64,000 nt of DNA. Source: Certhia americana. Taxonomy: Eukaryota > Chordata > Aves > Passeriformes > Certhiidae. Made by a program: the position numbers and the translations under genes. The notes under the pieces were generated by a model that did no database searches, was not told the origin of the DNA, and saw only the letters and a list, made by a program, of their open reading frames with translations. Shown piece by piece: positions 24,480 to 36,170 of the stretch. The DNA is taken from the NCBI GenBank assembly GCA_018697195.1, contig CM031858.1:88627277-88691276 (forward strand). Reading direction: 5' to 3'. The stretch's first letter is position 1; each line of letters opens with the position of its first letter.

Positions 24480-24547
24480 GTGTGCTGGCCAAGTACTAAG
24501 GATCCTACGGTCCTCACTTGGTTTTTACCAAGTACTTGGTAGCACAC
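24480..24547. repeat. imperfect inverted repeat (hairpin), about 17-bp arms
   Basis: The left arm, GTGTGCTGGCCAAGTACT (24480-24497), pairs with the right arm, AGTACTTGGTAGCACAC (24531-24547), with one GG/A bulge. The loop is 33 bases and holds a second small inverted repeat (CACTTGG ... CCAAGT). ACCAAGTACTTGGT at the start of the right arm is itself a perfect 14-bp palindrome. It could be a tiny MITE remnant, a structured RNA or chance. No flanking target duplication is evident. Confidence 0.8.
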
Positions 24548-26929
24548 TGGCCTCACTTTCAGTCTGCTAAAGCAGTGCTTCTGAATGAGCCCTATACCCA
24601 AATTATTCTAGGTTCCTTATTTCGATTAATCAAGCCTCACTAAGACAGTAAGCTTCCTTTGCAACTGTCTCTGAAAAATTACATAAGTGAATAATGTAGA
24701 AGAGTTGGACGATTTTGGTTTTATTTAGGAAAACATTGCCACTGTTTTGATAGATTTTCTTTTTCCTTTACTATCTACTTTGCTTGCTCTCCTGCTATGA
24801 TTTTCTTTGAAAGGCAATATTGTGTTTACCTAGAAACAGTGAAGGATAAGTTGTTCTCAGCTGTCAAATCAGAAACTACAATTTGTGTGTGACCTAGAAA
24901 GATTTAATGGTAACATCTTTTTTAGTGTCAGATTGGAAGGTTGGGGAAGCTGGGAGCAATTTGTGAGATTTTAAAAAGGAGCTGCTTCTCAATGCATGGA
25001 AAAGTAAAATTGTGTGAGAGGGAAAATAGATCTTTCATTACTTGATAGGAAGCAATAGGGAAAAAATAGAACTTTTTTTTCTTAAACTGGTAAAAAGATT
25101 TATAAAAGTAAAGTAACATAAGATAGATTCTTATCTTAGAGTACCAGATACTGCTTTTTCTCCTAAGTGGACTACCTAGGAAGTACTGTACAAAAATTTT
25201 CTCTCTGCAGAACAAGTTACAGGGGACAGTAAATTCTAAGTTTGCAATTCTAGCTGGATGGCTGAAGTTACTGCACCCTCTGCCTTAAATCTGTGGGTGC
25301 AGAGATGCCCAAGTCACTGAAGAATCACTTTACCATATTGAATAAATCTGTCAGGTCTTTGGTCTGGCAGATGCTGCTGGATATTAACACCACAGATAAT
25401 TACCTACTGTTATCCATTCTTGTTTTGAGTAAATACAGGGAGAAGGTTACAATTGAACTTTGTGCCTTATTACATGGTTACAGATTTGGTTTCAGCATAG
25501 TAATACATCTTTAACATTTCATTAATTTTTCTCTTTACACCAGGAAGTGCCATGGCACATATTTATTAAAGATGTACCTGAACATGAAGAACAATAAATG
25601 GTCTGCTTTTCTTGCTTTGACCATGAGTGCTGTTGTGTCATGCTGCAGAGCAGAATTGCTAGGATTCTTGACTGCAATAAAGTGTGAATCTTGTGGACAT
25701 AATCTTGCTTGGACATACTAGTCGACTGCACTAACTTCTGTATAAAAACTTTTATAGTCTGCTGAATGCTTATTCCTCTTTAGCCTTGAGTGTCTGTTAG
25801 ATTCACTTTGTTGTAGTTAATAACCTGTTTTTATACTGATATATGATTAAATAGCATAACAGTTTTGGGTTGGTTTTCTATATTTAAATTTTCTGGTCAT
25901 ATAAATATCAATGCCTCTGGTTGGGTGGGTCCTCTACATTTGATTGTGAGAATTCTAGGACTTATTACAGTCTGATACTTTAGGGCATCCATATAATTCT
26001 CTTCTTTCTTAAGACTAGGAGCTTTATACTCTCTCCATTATACCAAATTGATGGTTTGTGCCTGTAGACATAGCCTTACATTACATAGATACAGATCTCA
26101 TTACAGGAGTTTTGCATTTTTTGTTCATTGAAAGGCTTTTGTCTTAAAATACAGTAGCTGTTCAACTGATATTCTCAAAAGCACAGTCAGTCTCTCAGAC
26201 AAGGTATCTGATTTTTTTGCAATGCCATTGACTGCACATGAATAATGTATGATTATGTCAGTCCACTTCTAGTATTACTTGAAGGCTGAAGTACTTAGAA
26301 AATCTATTTAATGACATTTTTAGCCAAGCTGCATTGAATGCTGTTGTGGATGACGTAATGGTTCTTGATAGCATTTGGAAAGTTGCTGGTTTTAATTTCC
26401 ATTTGTATAGCTTCCAGACAGCCAGTATACTTAAGCCATCTTGGTTATCTTACAGTTGGGACTTTTGGAAAACCATAACAATCAGGATTTCCAGATGTAG
26501 CGCAAGCAGACTCTGATTCGACTGACACATAGTTGAGTAGAATAACTCTAGATTTCCTTAGAGATGTTCTCCACTCATCATACGACTGAAATCTGACTGC
26601 CCTAACCCTGGCACTTTAATCACATCAACAGCAATAATTGTAATGTAATTCAAGGTAGAATTTCATATCTCTATGGCACAAAGTCTGAAGAAAAGTAGTG
26701 ATTAGATGTAGTGTTTGCTTGAGGGATTATTTATAGACTACTACAACTCTGTGAGCAATAAATGATACATCCACATCTTCAAAGCAGAGCTACATTAAGA
26801 AGGCAAAACAAAAACGTTTTTGTTAGTTTTGAATTGAGCACATATAAAAAGGACAGCTTCAAAATGGTAACAATGTGTAAAGAATAGCGACATTCAAAAT
26901 GGTAGGTATTTAAAAAGCTGATATTGACA

Positions 26930-27130
26930 GAAGCTTTGCATCTTTTAAAGAAGTGATAGGAAGCATTACGTGAGCTTTTGAAAATAATTGAGGGAGAAGT
27001 GATTATTAATGAAGATAGACTGATTGTTCACTGCTGCTGAAATTTTAGATGTATTTATCAGCAATAGGGCAATTAATTAAAAAAATGCCACACTTTCTAT
27101 TGACAAAATTCTGTTCTGGAGCTTTGCACA
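26930..27130. promoter_or_regulatory. candidate cis-regulatory element, homeodomain-motif rich
   Basis: Within 200 bp are ATTACGTGAG (bZIP-like, about 26965-26974), ATAATTGAG, GATTATTAATGA (27001-27012), CAATTAATTAA (27070-27080) and CTATTGACAAA. Such TAAT-core clusters are common in conserved vertebrate enhancers, but AT-rich DNA makes them by chance as well. This is motif reading only. Confidence 0.15.
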
Positions 27131-28378
27131 ACATGCATGAGCATAAAGAGTTCTTAGGATGGTAACAGCAGAGAGGACAGTTTGTTTAATAAGACTGAGG
27201 AAGAATCAGGGGATTTGACAGTCTCCAATATCCTGAATAAAGAATTTTCATTATGTTTGTCATAACTGAGTCGTATTCCTCCTGCTGCAGCTTGCACACA
27301 TATAATCACACAAGAAGACAGGAGGGTTTACCCTGCTCATTTCCTTCTTCACTCAAGAGCAATTTGGTCTGAGATGATAATGATTCACAATGCACTTTAT
27401 TAGAAACATTAAATAGAAAAAAGACAAATTCATGTCCCTGTATACAGAAGCCATTAGCAACTGATTCTCCAGGAGCCCATGAAAAGATAAACAGGAATAG
27501 AATAAAAAATTCAGGAAGATTTCTGAAGTGAGAGAAGCCTGACACAGTACATACAGTAGGGTGTAGATGCACTCAGTTAAGATACACCATGTTCACTGAA
27601 GGTGAAAATATTTGGAATTAATTTCTCTTTACTAAAAGGATGAGATCTGAATAATGGTGACCTTCTTGCAGAAGTCAATGTAATTCTGAGGCTGGAGGTA
27701 ACCAATGAATGGACATGCTTTTAAGGAAGTGTGCAGAGACCTGGGGAAAATGTGGAAGTCTCTGAAGAAAGGCATGCAATCAAATTTTGAGGTCTGTAAG
27801 TAAGAAAAAATACATAAGAAATTGCCTTGACCTTGTTGCTATGACCTTAAACAAGGACCTTTCAGATGAAAGCCCACTTTGATACCATCAACCCACTTTG
27901 GGTTTAGCTTAGCTTTAACATAGCAGAAACGGAATATTTAGTACTGTCTTTGTGCAGATCAGGTTTTAGAAGTCCTAAGAGATCTAAGTAAGATTCTGTG
28001 CCTTACAACATGATAAAATCAATGTTGAACCCGCAAGTCCTACAAAGTGTTCTTTACTACTAGCAAATAGATATATAGTGATTGTCTAAGCAACGAAATT
28101 TTCTTATGTAATGAAAAAGTCTTATGCAGTACTGCTTGTGATCAACCTGAAGATTCTTAAAGCTACATTCATTAAAGATGACCAGGGTCAGGGATTCTGA
28201 GATTCCTGAACCTCTAAATTAGTGATATTAGACAGTTTATTATCTTTCCTCTTCAAAGCTTTTTGTGTACATTTAGCCCTCTCAAAAGAAAAAAAAAAGC
28301 CAATAGATCCTAGTTTCAGCAAAATAATTCTGAGGCATGCTGAGTGAAAGAAAGGGGTTTTACCCCTTGTCCTGTTAA

Positions 28379-28401
28379 AACAGTTGAAATATTCAACTGT
28401 T
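28379..28401. repeat. 10-bp perfect palindrome with 3-base loop
   Basis: AACAGTTGAA and TTCAACTGTT flank ATA. Each arm holds the same CAGTTG E-box core. Short enough to arise by chance. Confidence 0.75.
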
Positions 28402-28889
28402 GTTTGCTATAATGTCTTAAGTGTAATTGTTAGTAAAAAAAAAAAAAATCAATACTAAAGATTAAAAATTGCCTGAGATATAAGGAACTGTTTACCTTGT
28501 TTCCCTCCTTAGTAGTTAATGTAGTTGATTTTTTCTTACAATTGGATGTAGATGTTACTTTACTTGTTCCACTTCTTCTACATGTCTTCCATTGCAAATA
28601 TGGGTCAAATTAATCTATTATTTATGTTCTTTTTTAACCTGCCTGGGACTGAGACAGGCTACAGAAACATTTTCATTATTTAAGTATAGGACTGAATGGC
28701 TCTAGCAGAGATATGTAGCATAGTGTATTGAAGCTATTTGTGATCCTCTTTAGGAAATCACTTGGTTTGCCACCTTGATGCCACTCTTAGCACTGCTTTC
28801 AGGAGAACCAAACTTTCAGCCTGTGTTCTTGGGAGAAACTATTAGCCTTGAAAGGAACAGAGAAGGACTAAGCAGTGCGTGACTGATCA

Positions 28890-29498
28890 AAATTTTGGTG
28901 GAGAGGAAGCTGCTTGTGAGTCAGCAGTGTGCTCTGGCAGCAATGAGGTCGGGTAACGTGTGCATACACATTAACAAGACTGCAGTTAGATCAAAGGAGG
29001 AGATTATTCCTTTGTTTCTTGGGCTGCTAATAAAAGGGAAATTACAAACTGGAGCACATTCAGTGAAGAATCATGAAGATGGTTGAGAAACTGGTGCATT
29101 TGCCCTGTGAGGAGAGCTGAGAGAACTGTGTTGGTTCATCCTGGGGAAGAGTGGAAAACTGACAGTGACCAGTCAACATATATTGAGGAGGTTAGCAAGG
29201 AAACACAGCCAGGCTTTTTACTGAGATATATGGTAGGAAAATGAAAGGCAAGAGCTGTGAACTGAAAAGGGAAGATTTGGACTGCTAGATATAAAAAAAA
29301 AAGCTATTTCACCTTGAAAACAGCTAAGTGTGGGAGCACCATTGCTGGGAAGTCTTCATTGTAGGAGGATTTCAAGGCCTGCCTAGAAGAAGCCCTGAGA
29401 AACTCAGTCTGACCTTATGGCCGAATCTGCTTTGAGCAGGGGATTGGTCCAAAGACCTCCTGAGGTTCCTCACAACTTGACTGATCCTATGATCCTGT
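28890..29498 (+). mobile_element. CR1 LINE 3' portion, 5'-truncated
   Basis: The plus strand follows the CR1 ORF2 end and 3' UTR in order: GTGAGTCAGCAGTGTGCTCT (28916-28935), a diverged central region, GTGAGGAGAGCTGAGAGAAC near 29107, AGGAGGATTTCAAGGCCTGC at about 29362, and the 3' UTR GAGCAGGGGATTGGTCC ... GACCTCCTGAGGTTCC (29434-29469), ending in octamer remnants TGATCCTATGATCC. A 63-codon open frame at its start (28895-29086) is a remnant of ORF2. Divergence is high and there is no intact frame. The 3' UTR groups with the minus-strand fragment at 15.3 kb. Confidence 0.9.
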
Positions 29499-30289
29499 AA
29501 AATAGAAGACTTCTGCAGACAGTCTTAAAACCTCCTGTGAGCCATCTCTTGGCAGACTGGGTTCCCCTTGCCATATTCTATTATTGCCACATTTAAGATA
29601 ATCTAAAAATGTAGACAGATAAAGGAGTCTTTAAAATGTACACCTGAACAAAAGCAAGAGGGCCTGTCAGACCTTGGAGCTGTCTGTGCTGGATGATCTA
29701 GGCCCTATACTTTCTGGCTGCTTCCTAAAGGCAGTTTAAGCAGAAGTAGACAAATTGCATCAGATTCATCTTCCTTGCTTGCTGTCCAGTCCTTTTGAGA
29801 CAGAAAGGGACCAAACAGTAAAGCAGATGCATTGGAACAGCACACTAATGCACCAGTCCTCACAGAGATCTGGTTACTTGAGATGTCACTGGACTGCGGA
29901 TTTTTAGATGCAACCATGTTTGAAATGCAGAGTGTGATTAAACAACAAACCTTTCTGATTGACACAAATGTGTCAATTTTGAGACCAGACTTTTCTAGTT
30001 GGCTATTAATGTGTTCTAAGCCAAAATGAGAAACTATGAGTTACACAAAATTATAAGTTTGCAAAAAAGCAATTAATAGACTGCTATTAGACATCCTACC
30101 TCTACAGAAAGTGCAATGCTACTTTGGAAGGCTGTTTGTCTCAGAGAAGCTTGATATTGATTTAATAAGACTCCATACTCTTGCACTTTTTGTTATTTCT
30201 CCGTAGTCTTGGCATTTTACTGTGTCCACACTTACAGCTTTGTCCTTCTCTAACATTTGCTGTCTTGCTGAATCCATCTTCATATTACT

Positions 30290-30550
30290 TTTTTGAATTC
30301 TTTACTTTTTAGCAGTGAATTATTTAATCAGAAAAAAACTCACAGCATTTGCATCCTATTAAGAAACACTGAACTCATTCTTTATGATTGGTTCAATGGT
30401 GACAATCATTTTCATTTGCACAGAAATTCATTTCAAAGCATCTAAAAAATTGGTATGTGGTGACAGGTGAAGAACTGTAATTTCATTACTAAATTGCAGT
30501 CATTTCAAAGGGTCAAAATAAACATCTGTTTAATAACCTTGCTCTTACAG
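30290..30550. promoter_or_regulatory. candidate cis-regulatory element, POU/SOX-type motifs
   Basis: A perfect octamer ATTTGCAT lies at 30347-30354, and a second half-octamer ATTTGCA at 30414-30420. GACAATCATTTTC, GACAGGTGAAG and AAAGGGTCAAA follow within 120 bp. POU factors bind the octamer (established); joint function here is inference. The stretch could equally be ordinary AT-rich DNA. Confidence 0.18.
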
Positions 30551-31628
30551 AAAGTAATGTGGAAACTTTGAAAGAGAGCAATTTTAAGAGTTTCCTTTTT
30601 AATGCATCCTAATATAAAGAAGATAATCCTCAACTAAATAATACCTTTCAGAATCCTTATGCAGTTATGATTAAGTCCTAGCAGGATATAATAATGCCAT
30701 ACCGCATAGGTATTTGCTGGCGATATTGATGTATCTGTCTTGCAGTACACTTGGAAAAGAAGTCGCCCAGCAACCTCAGATATCATGGCTTCTGTGTGTC
30801 ATGTGTGGGCAGACTCAGGGAATCTAAACAGACTAACTGAGATGACATGAAGATGGCCTATTTGCTCATAATCTCTGCTCAGAAAAAAAATTAAAAGCAG
30901 ATGGTAAATCAGAGGTTTTCTTTGTCTAGTCACTGGGAAATTATGCTCAGGAGTAATGTTTTGAAGATGCACTTGTAATCAGAATGATGTTTTATTTCAT
31001 CTGCTGAAAGTTTGATTACAAAGTACAGAGATGGAAAGAATAGATAATTATCTTAAAACAGTGAGTTTTAAGGTAATCAACTCTTCTCTCTGAGCCAGTT
31101 CAAGTCTTTGTGAAAGTGTAGGCAGAGCTTGCTACTCCTGATGCTGTCAAGGCAACATGTCAGCTGCAGTTTTCTAGAGCGTCCTTTCCTCTCACAGTAA
31201 CCCTGTTCTCCAACTCAGCCTTCCTCTCTGTGTCAGAAGCAGGACTGATGCACTGTTCAGGAGAGAGAAGCTGCATGTGATGCTGACATTGCTGGATCCC
31301 TTCTCCAGCTGCAAATGCCTCAGCAGTCTGCTGTCAGAGACATCTTTTACTTATGCCTACTGTCTCCTGGCTGGCTGCTGTAAAACCGGTGTGAATGCAT
31401 CATAGAAAAATTAGAATAGTTCTTCTCTTGAGGATATCTGGTTTCAAAGGCACTTCCTGTGACTTGTTTACCCTATTAGATTTCCCTAGTTTTGTGTGAA
31501 CTGAAATGCCTCTATGGAATTCCAAGGCATGAAGGGGAGCAAGTGACTTAATTTATAAAGTAAATCTTGTTGTGGCAGGTCAGCTTTCAGACACAGAGAA
31601 GCAGACATCGTTAGTGAAGTTGGTGCTA

Positions 31629-31698
31629 CAGGAACCTAAATATCTCAGTGAGATTTTCTTTTTAATTCTCCAATATAAAAGCTTCAGGAACCTAAATA
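31629..31698. repeat. 14-bp direct repeat flanking 42 bp
   Basis: CAGGAACCTAAATA occurs at 31629-31642 and again, identical, at 31685-31698. The 42 bp between is AT-rich with no recognisable element. It could be a target duplication around a small insertion or the outcome of a local tandem duplication. Confidence 0.75.
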
Positions 31699-34600
31699 GA
31701 GTGGAAAAAGTCTAAGAGCTTATCAAGCAGAAGACATCCAATACATTCATATGATATGACTGTCTCCTAGTGAGTGTCATTTCTCAGAGTTTTATTAAAG
31801 CAGTTTGTATGTTAAAGTGATATATAAGTAAACCATTTTTCTTCCCTTCATGTTGTATTGAACCCTGGGTTCAATTGAGGACATCATAGGCATTGTTCCA
31901 GCAGAATCATAGACTGTTTACTTTGATGGAAGTTCAGTTTCCTATGAAACTAGAGAAGTCCCTAGTTCTAGAGATTAACTACCTTTAGGTGTTGTTTTGG
32001 CACAATGCTACTTGTAGACTAGCCAGCTGATTTAGAAAACATCTTTTGTCTCAGACAATAAAAGAAACTACTTAATATAATTTCAGGATAAATTGCAGAT
32101 TCCATTCATAGATGTATGCATGCCTGTGTATTTATACTTATTTGAATATCCATATATAAATTTGGTTTATGATAGATAGGTTGATAGAGCTACTTCTCCA
32201 TTCCCTCTCTTGCTCTCTCTACTTCCTCCAAGGAAATACTACTTCTCTTTCTTTAGCCCAGCTTATATTAAGGCTTCAGGCTTTAATGTAGACTCTCATG
32301 AGGCTCTGAGGCATTAGCTTGGGTTTAAATGTTTATAACATCAGCATTTTCAGATGCAGTGTTTAAGAATTAGAGCAAATGATAAGCTATACATTAGGAT
32401 GAAGCAGTTGGGCAAATGTATCTGGTGCTTTTTACACTTTTTGAAAGCTGAACACTTCACAGCTGCTCATGAATGCACCATGTTTCTATTTCAGGGTACA
32501 CCTCCTGGTTATTAAAATAGCTGCAGAGCATGCCCAACACAGTGTTGAAGGGCTTTGAACTTTGCTGGGTCAGAAGTCTTTCAAAAGACCAGGAGAGCTA
32601 AGCAAGGAGCATGTGCTTGGGCAAGGAGTGTTTCTCACATCCCACATAGTTTGGAAGTAGCCTTGTTGAAAAAGAGTAGAATGCACAGTCTGGTGCTCTA
32701 CCTCTTTCATATAGGAACAGATGGTGGATTTATTTTTTCTTTTTTAAGTGTCCCCTAAAGGTATGGATTTTATATCTTAAGCTGCATTATGCAGCCTCTC
32801 AGCTTAACAAAATTTGTTGTGTCTTTCATTTTCAGGTGCACATTGTACCTGACAGTGCATTGAGGATGGAGGCAGAAACTGGGGAGAGACACTGTAAACT
32901 GTGTCACTCCACTGAACTTCTGTGGAGTTGTGTTTCCTATTGTGGAGGATGTAACATTGCATTTTAGAAAGAATTTTGTTTTGCTCTTCCCAAATTTTGA
33001 CTCTATAGAGTAGTCATGAATATTAAATTAACGTTTTGTTTCAGCATGGATGCTGGTCAGTCTCATTCTATATTTAGTCAATTCAGAAGGACAAAACACA
33101 ACTCAACTTGTCTTTTATATATAACTGACATCCACAGATGCTCCAGCACAAGATTTAGTTACTGCTTATGATAAATATCTGACAGAGTACTCAGAGCAGG
33201 CCAAGGATGAAAACTTGCATTTGCAATTTTGCTATTGGTTTCTATACATTGACTCAGATTGGAGAAATTATTGGAAGAACATCAAGGTTTTCCCAATGGA
33301 AGCTAACATCTTTGGCTTGGAGTCCTTGAGTTACTGGAGTCAGGGAGAAGTATGTTTGGCCTTTATTTACAATATTCTAGACAGCTACTGCTGACAGTGG
33401 TAGCAAACTTTGTTTGACTTTTGTAAGATTATTTGCAAAACTGCTAATAATACCAAACATAGAAGAACTGAACCTTTTTCAGGTCATAAGTATATGTTAT
33501 TCAGATGTACACAGTAATGCATAAGTCCAGCAGTAGCATTTGGAGAAAACTGTATGCCAGGCTGAAGAAATTATGCCTTCATTGAAATACATTGCTCAAT
33601 TTTTATCAAAGCAAAACAGAAGTGGCCAGAGACTTCCCCCAGCTAGTCCTTGGGGTGTTCAGAGGATAATCACAAACTGAGATGTTAACATTTCTACTAG
33701 GTACAAGAATAGAAGTCTGGGGTGCTGCTTCTAAGGCAGGATAGAAAACATTCATATCTTTAGGTGAATATTTGATTATCTTCTTTACCAAACGTATAGG
33801 AAATTAGAAACAAGTAGAGTATCTTTTAAAGAAATTGCCAAGAAAGGAACAAGGTAGTGGTATACGTACTTCTAAAGAAATTGTGTCAGTCTGAGAATTA
33901 AGATGAATTAGGTATTCATAACTAAATAAAGACATAAATGTAATAGTGTATGTCCACACCTTACTGGAAAGACAATCAAATAGACACTGATGTCAAATAT
34001 TTGTATAAGATTTAATACTAATGCTAATATAAGTGAACAGAGATAAGATTCAAATTACAGTAGTCAACTCTATGCTATTTATATCATTAGAATGAATGTG
34101 GACTGAAACACCAGGTGTGGACAGGAAGAATATATTACTTGAGCTGCATTAATGACTACTTGATCAGACTGGTAGAACTTACAAATGCAAAATGTAGACT
34201 CAACAGGAAATTGGAAAATCACTTAGACAAGAGACCTGTCAGAGACTGCTTTTGTTGACATTTTGGTCATTACACAGGCTCTGCTGTGTCTCAGCGCGTA
34301 TTATCAGCATTTTTCAGAGTACATCCTTCATTATTTATACACTTCACCACAAGTTTGTAAATTTCCCTCCTGCTTTATAAAACTGGAAGAAGAACTCCAC
34401 ATAACATGATGTTGAACTAGTGACAATCACATTGATGACTGATTTAAAAAGAAACTGCTGGAAGGAAGAATTTTTCCTGTGGGAGACAGAATGAAAACTC
34501 CCCAACTTACATCTCTTAATAAACTTCTATGTAATGAAGTAAAATGCTGCTTCATTTATAATGTGGTAGGTATGGTTCTGATTCGTAGTGCTCTTTGAAA

Positions 34601-35817
34601 AAAAAAATCTAAACTTGATTGTAGTAGAAATAGATCAAAACCTAATATTCAAATTTTCATCTATATAATTGTAATGTGCTGAAAATTTGTTATATAAATT
34701 CAGATCTGGGAAACAACTGACATTTGGGGGTTTTAAAGGACATTTTTAAACAGAATAAAGTTGTATGTGGTGCAATTAGAAAAAGAAATTCATTATTTTT
34801 CAAATAAGTTTTAGCTATTATTATGATTGAGGATACCTTGCTCTTGCCAAAAGAGGAGGACCAAATGGATTCGTTTAAAATTGAGTAAATCAGGAGAAGC
34901 AGTAACAGCTTCTGAGGAAAATTGTGCAGAAATATAAAAAGATATAAAAAGCAAATATAAAATATGAGGATTTGGATTTGGGAGTGAGGGGGTTGTCAAA
35001 TGTCTTAGAAAAAATGACATGTTGACACTGAGTTGAGAAATTATAGCACTTTTTTATGGGTTGCTGACAAAATTCTAATATGACTAACTCACTGAAAAAA
35101 TCCTTAAACTAAACCAGCCACAATAACTGTGACTGCTGTGTTATAAAGAAATGGAGTCCCTCATGAATCACCATGCAGGGGATCTGAGGTGGGCGTTTTT
35201 GGGGGGTTTTTTGTGAAATCAAAGCTCCATCTTCACAGCACCTAGAACCTGTAGTATACAAGAAAATCCGCTTAGGAAGAATAAAACTTTTATTACTTCA
35301 GGTTCATCACAGAAATTTTTTTGGGGCTTACAGCACTGCTTGTTTTCTTGCCGTTTTCCCTTGATTCTCCTGAGTTATTAATGTGTTTTTTAATCCTTTT
35401 CTTTTTCACGGATTCAAATTTCCATTTACTCATATCCATATCTTAGGAGGCCTGTAGTTCCCAGAAGGAGTTCCTTTTATAATGTTTCACTCTGTGTTGT
35501 TTCATTGGCATTTTTATGTCTAAGCAAAGTTTAATAATGGAAATTAGGGGAATAGAACACTGCAGTGTGGGAGGAAGAAAGAGAAAGACAGTGTTCTCTT
35601 CTAAAATGGAAAAATTTCTTTGTTGACATTAAAAGAAATGTGGGGGAAGGATTTTTTTATACACATGCCTCCTTATGTCCCTGGTGCTCTAAAGAAGGTG
35701 TCTGCCTACAACCCTACCATTTTTTGTGCCTTTGACAGTCAATTGCTCCTTAACAGTGGCTTGGACTGTCATATACATAGATAAACTTTTTCTATTCTTT
35801 AGCCAAAATTTCTGTAG

Positions 35818-36009
35818 TGAAAAGAAAAAAGGAAAAAAAACAAAAAGAAAAAAGGGAAAGAGAAAAAAAAGGGAAAGAGAAAAAAAAGGGAAAGAGAAAA
35901 AAAAGGAAAGGAAAGGAAAGGAAAGGAAAGGAAAGGAAAGGAAAGGAAAGGAAAGGAAAGGAAAGGAAAGGAAAGGAAAGGAAAGGAAAGGAAAGGAAAA
36001 AGGAAAAAG
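35818..36009 (+). repeat. polypurine tract: A-rich/GGGAAAGAG units then (GGAAA)n
   Basis: An almost pure purine strand of about 190 bases, with one C near 35841. The first part has repeated units of A7-8 followed by GGGAAAGAG, about three copies at 35846-35904. The second part is about nineteen units of GGAAA (35905-35999) followed by two A-extended units. The GGAAA array is mirror-symmetric and so capable of H-DNA triplex formation. Long open frames on both strands (160 codons Lys/Glu/Arg-rich on plus, 108 codons Phe/Ser/Leu/Pro-rich on minus) are artefacts of the repeat, not genes. Confidence 0.97.
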
Positions 36010-36100
36010 GAGCATAAAATTTTGTCAGGATCCTTTTATCAGGGAAGAGATGACATCTTATAAGAAAAAATCAGCTTCCTATAGGTATATCTTAGATAAG
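36010..36100. other. spacer between purine and pyrimidine tracts
   Basis: Ordinary sequence of about 90 bases separating the purine tract from the T-rich tract. Confidence 0.6.
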
Positions 36101-36170
36101 ATTTTTTTTTCTTTCTTTTTTCTTCTTTTTTTTTTCTTCTTTTTTTGTTTTTTGTTTTTTTTTTTTTTTA
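36101..36170. repeat. T-rich low-complexity tract
   Basis: T runs broken by C and G (CTTTC, CTTCTT, TTTTTTGTTTTTTG). Parts are complementary to the A-rich start of the purine tract 90 bp upstream, so the two could pair in single-stranded DNA or RNA. Confidence 0.9.

Larger units (their letters stand above)
24548..28889. other. single-copy DNA, no gene seen
   Basis: All open frames are under 100 codons and unrecognised. A candidate regulatory stretch (26930-27130), a small palindrome (28379-28401) and an A14 run (28435-28448) lie inside. At 25540-25735 the sequence has an LTR-like flavour but no diagnostic end. Confidence 0.45.
29499..35817. other. 6.3 kb of single-copy DNA, no gene seen
   Basis: Open frames are all below 90 codons. 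A candidate regulatory stretch (30290-30550) and a 14-bp direct repeat (31629-31698) lie inside. GC is slightly higher at 31080-31400 without any identity I can give. Confidence 0.45.

Noticed and set aside
25540..25735. LTR-like stretch with AATAAAGTGTGAATCTTGTG
   Set aside because: It has an AATAAA and a downstream T/G-rich part like a retroviral R-U5, but no TG...CA ends, primer binding site or partner LTR could be found.
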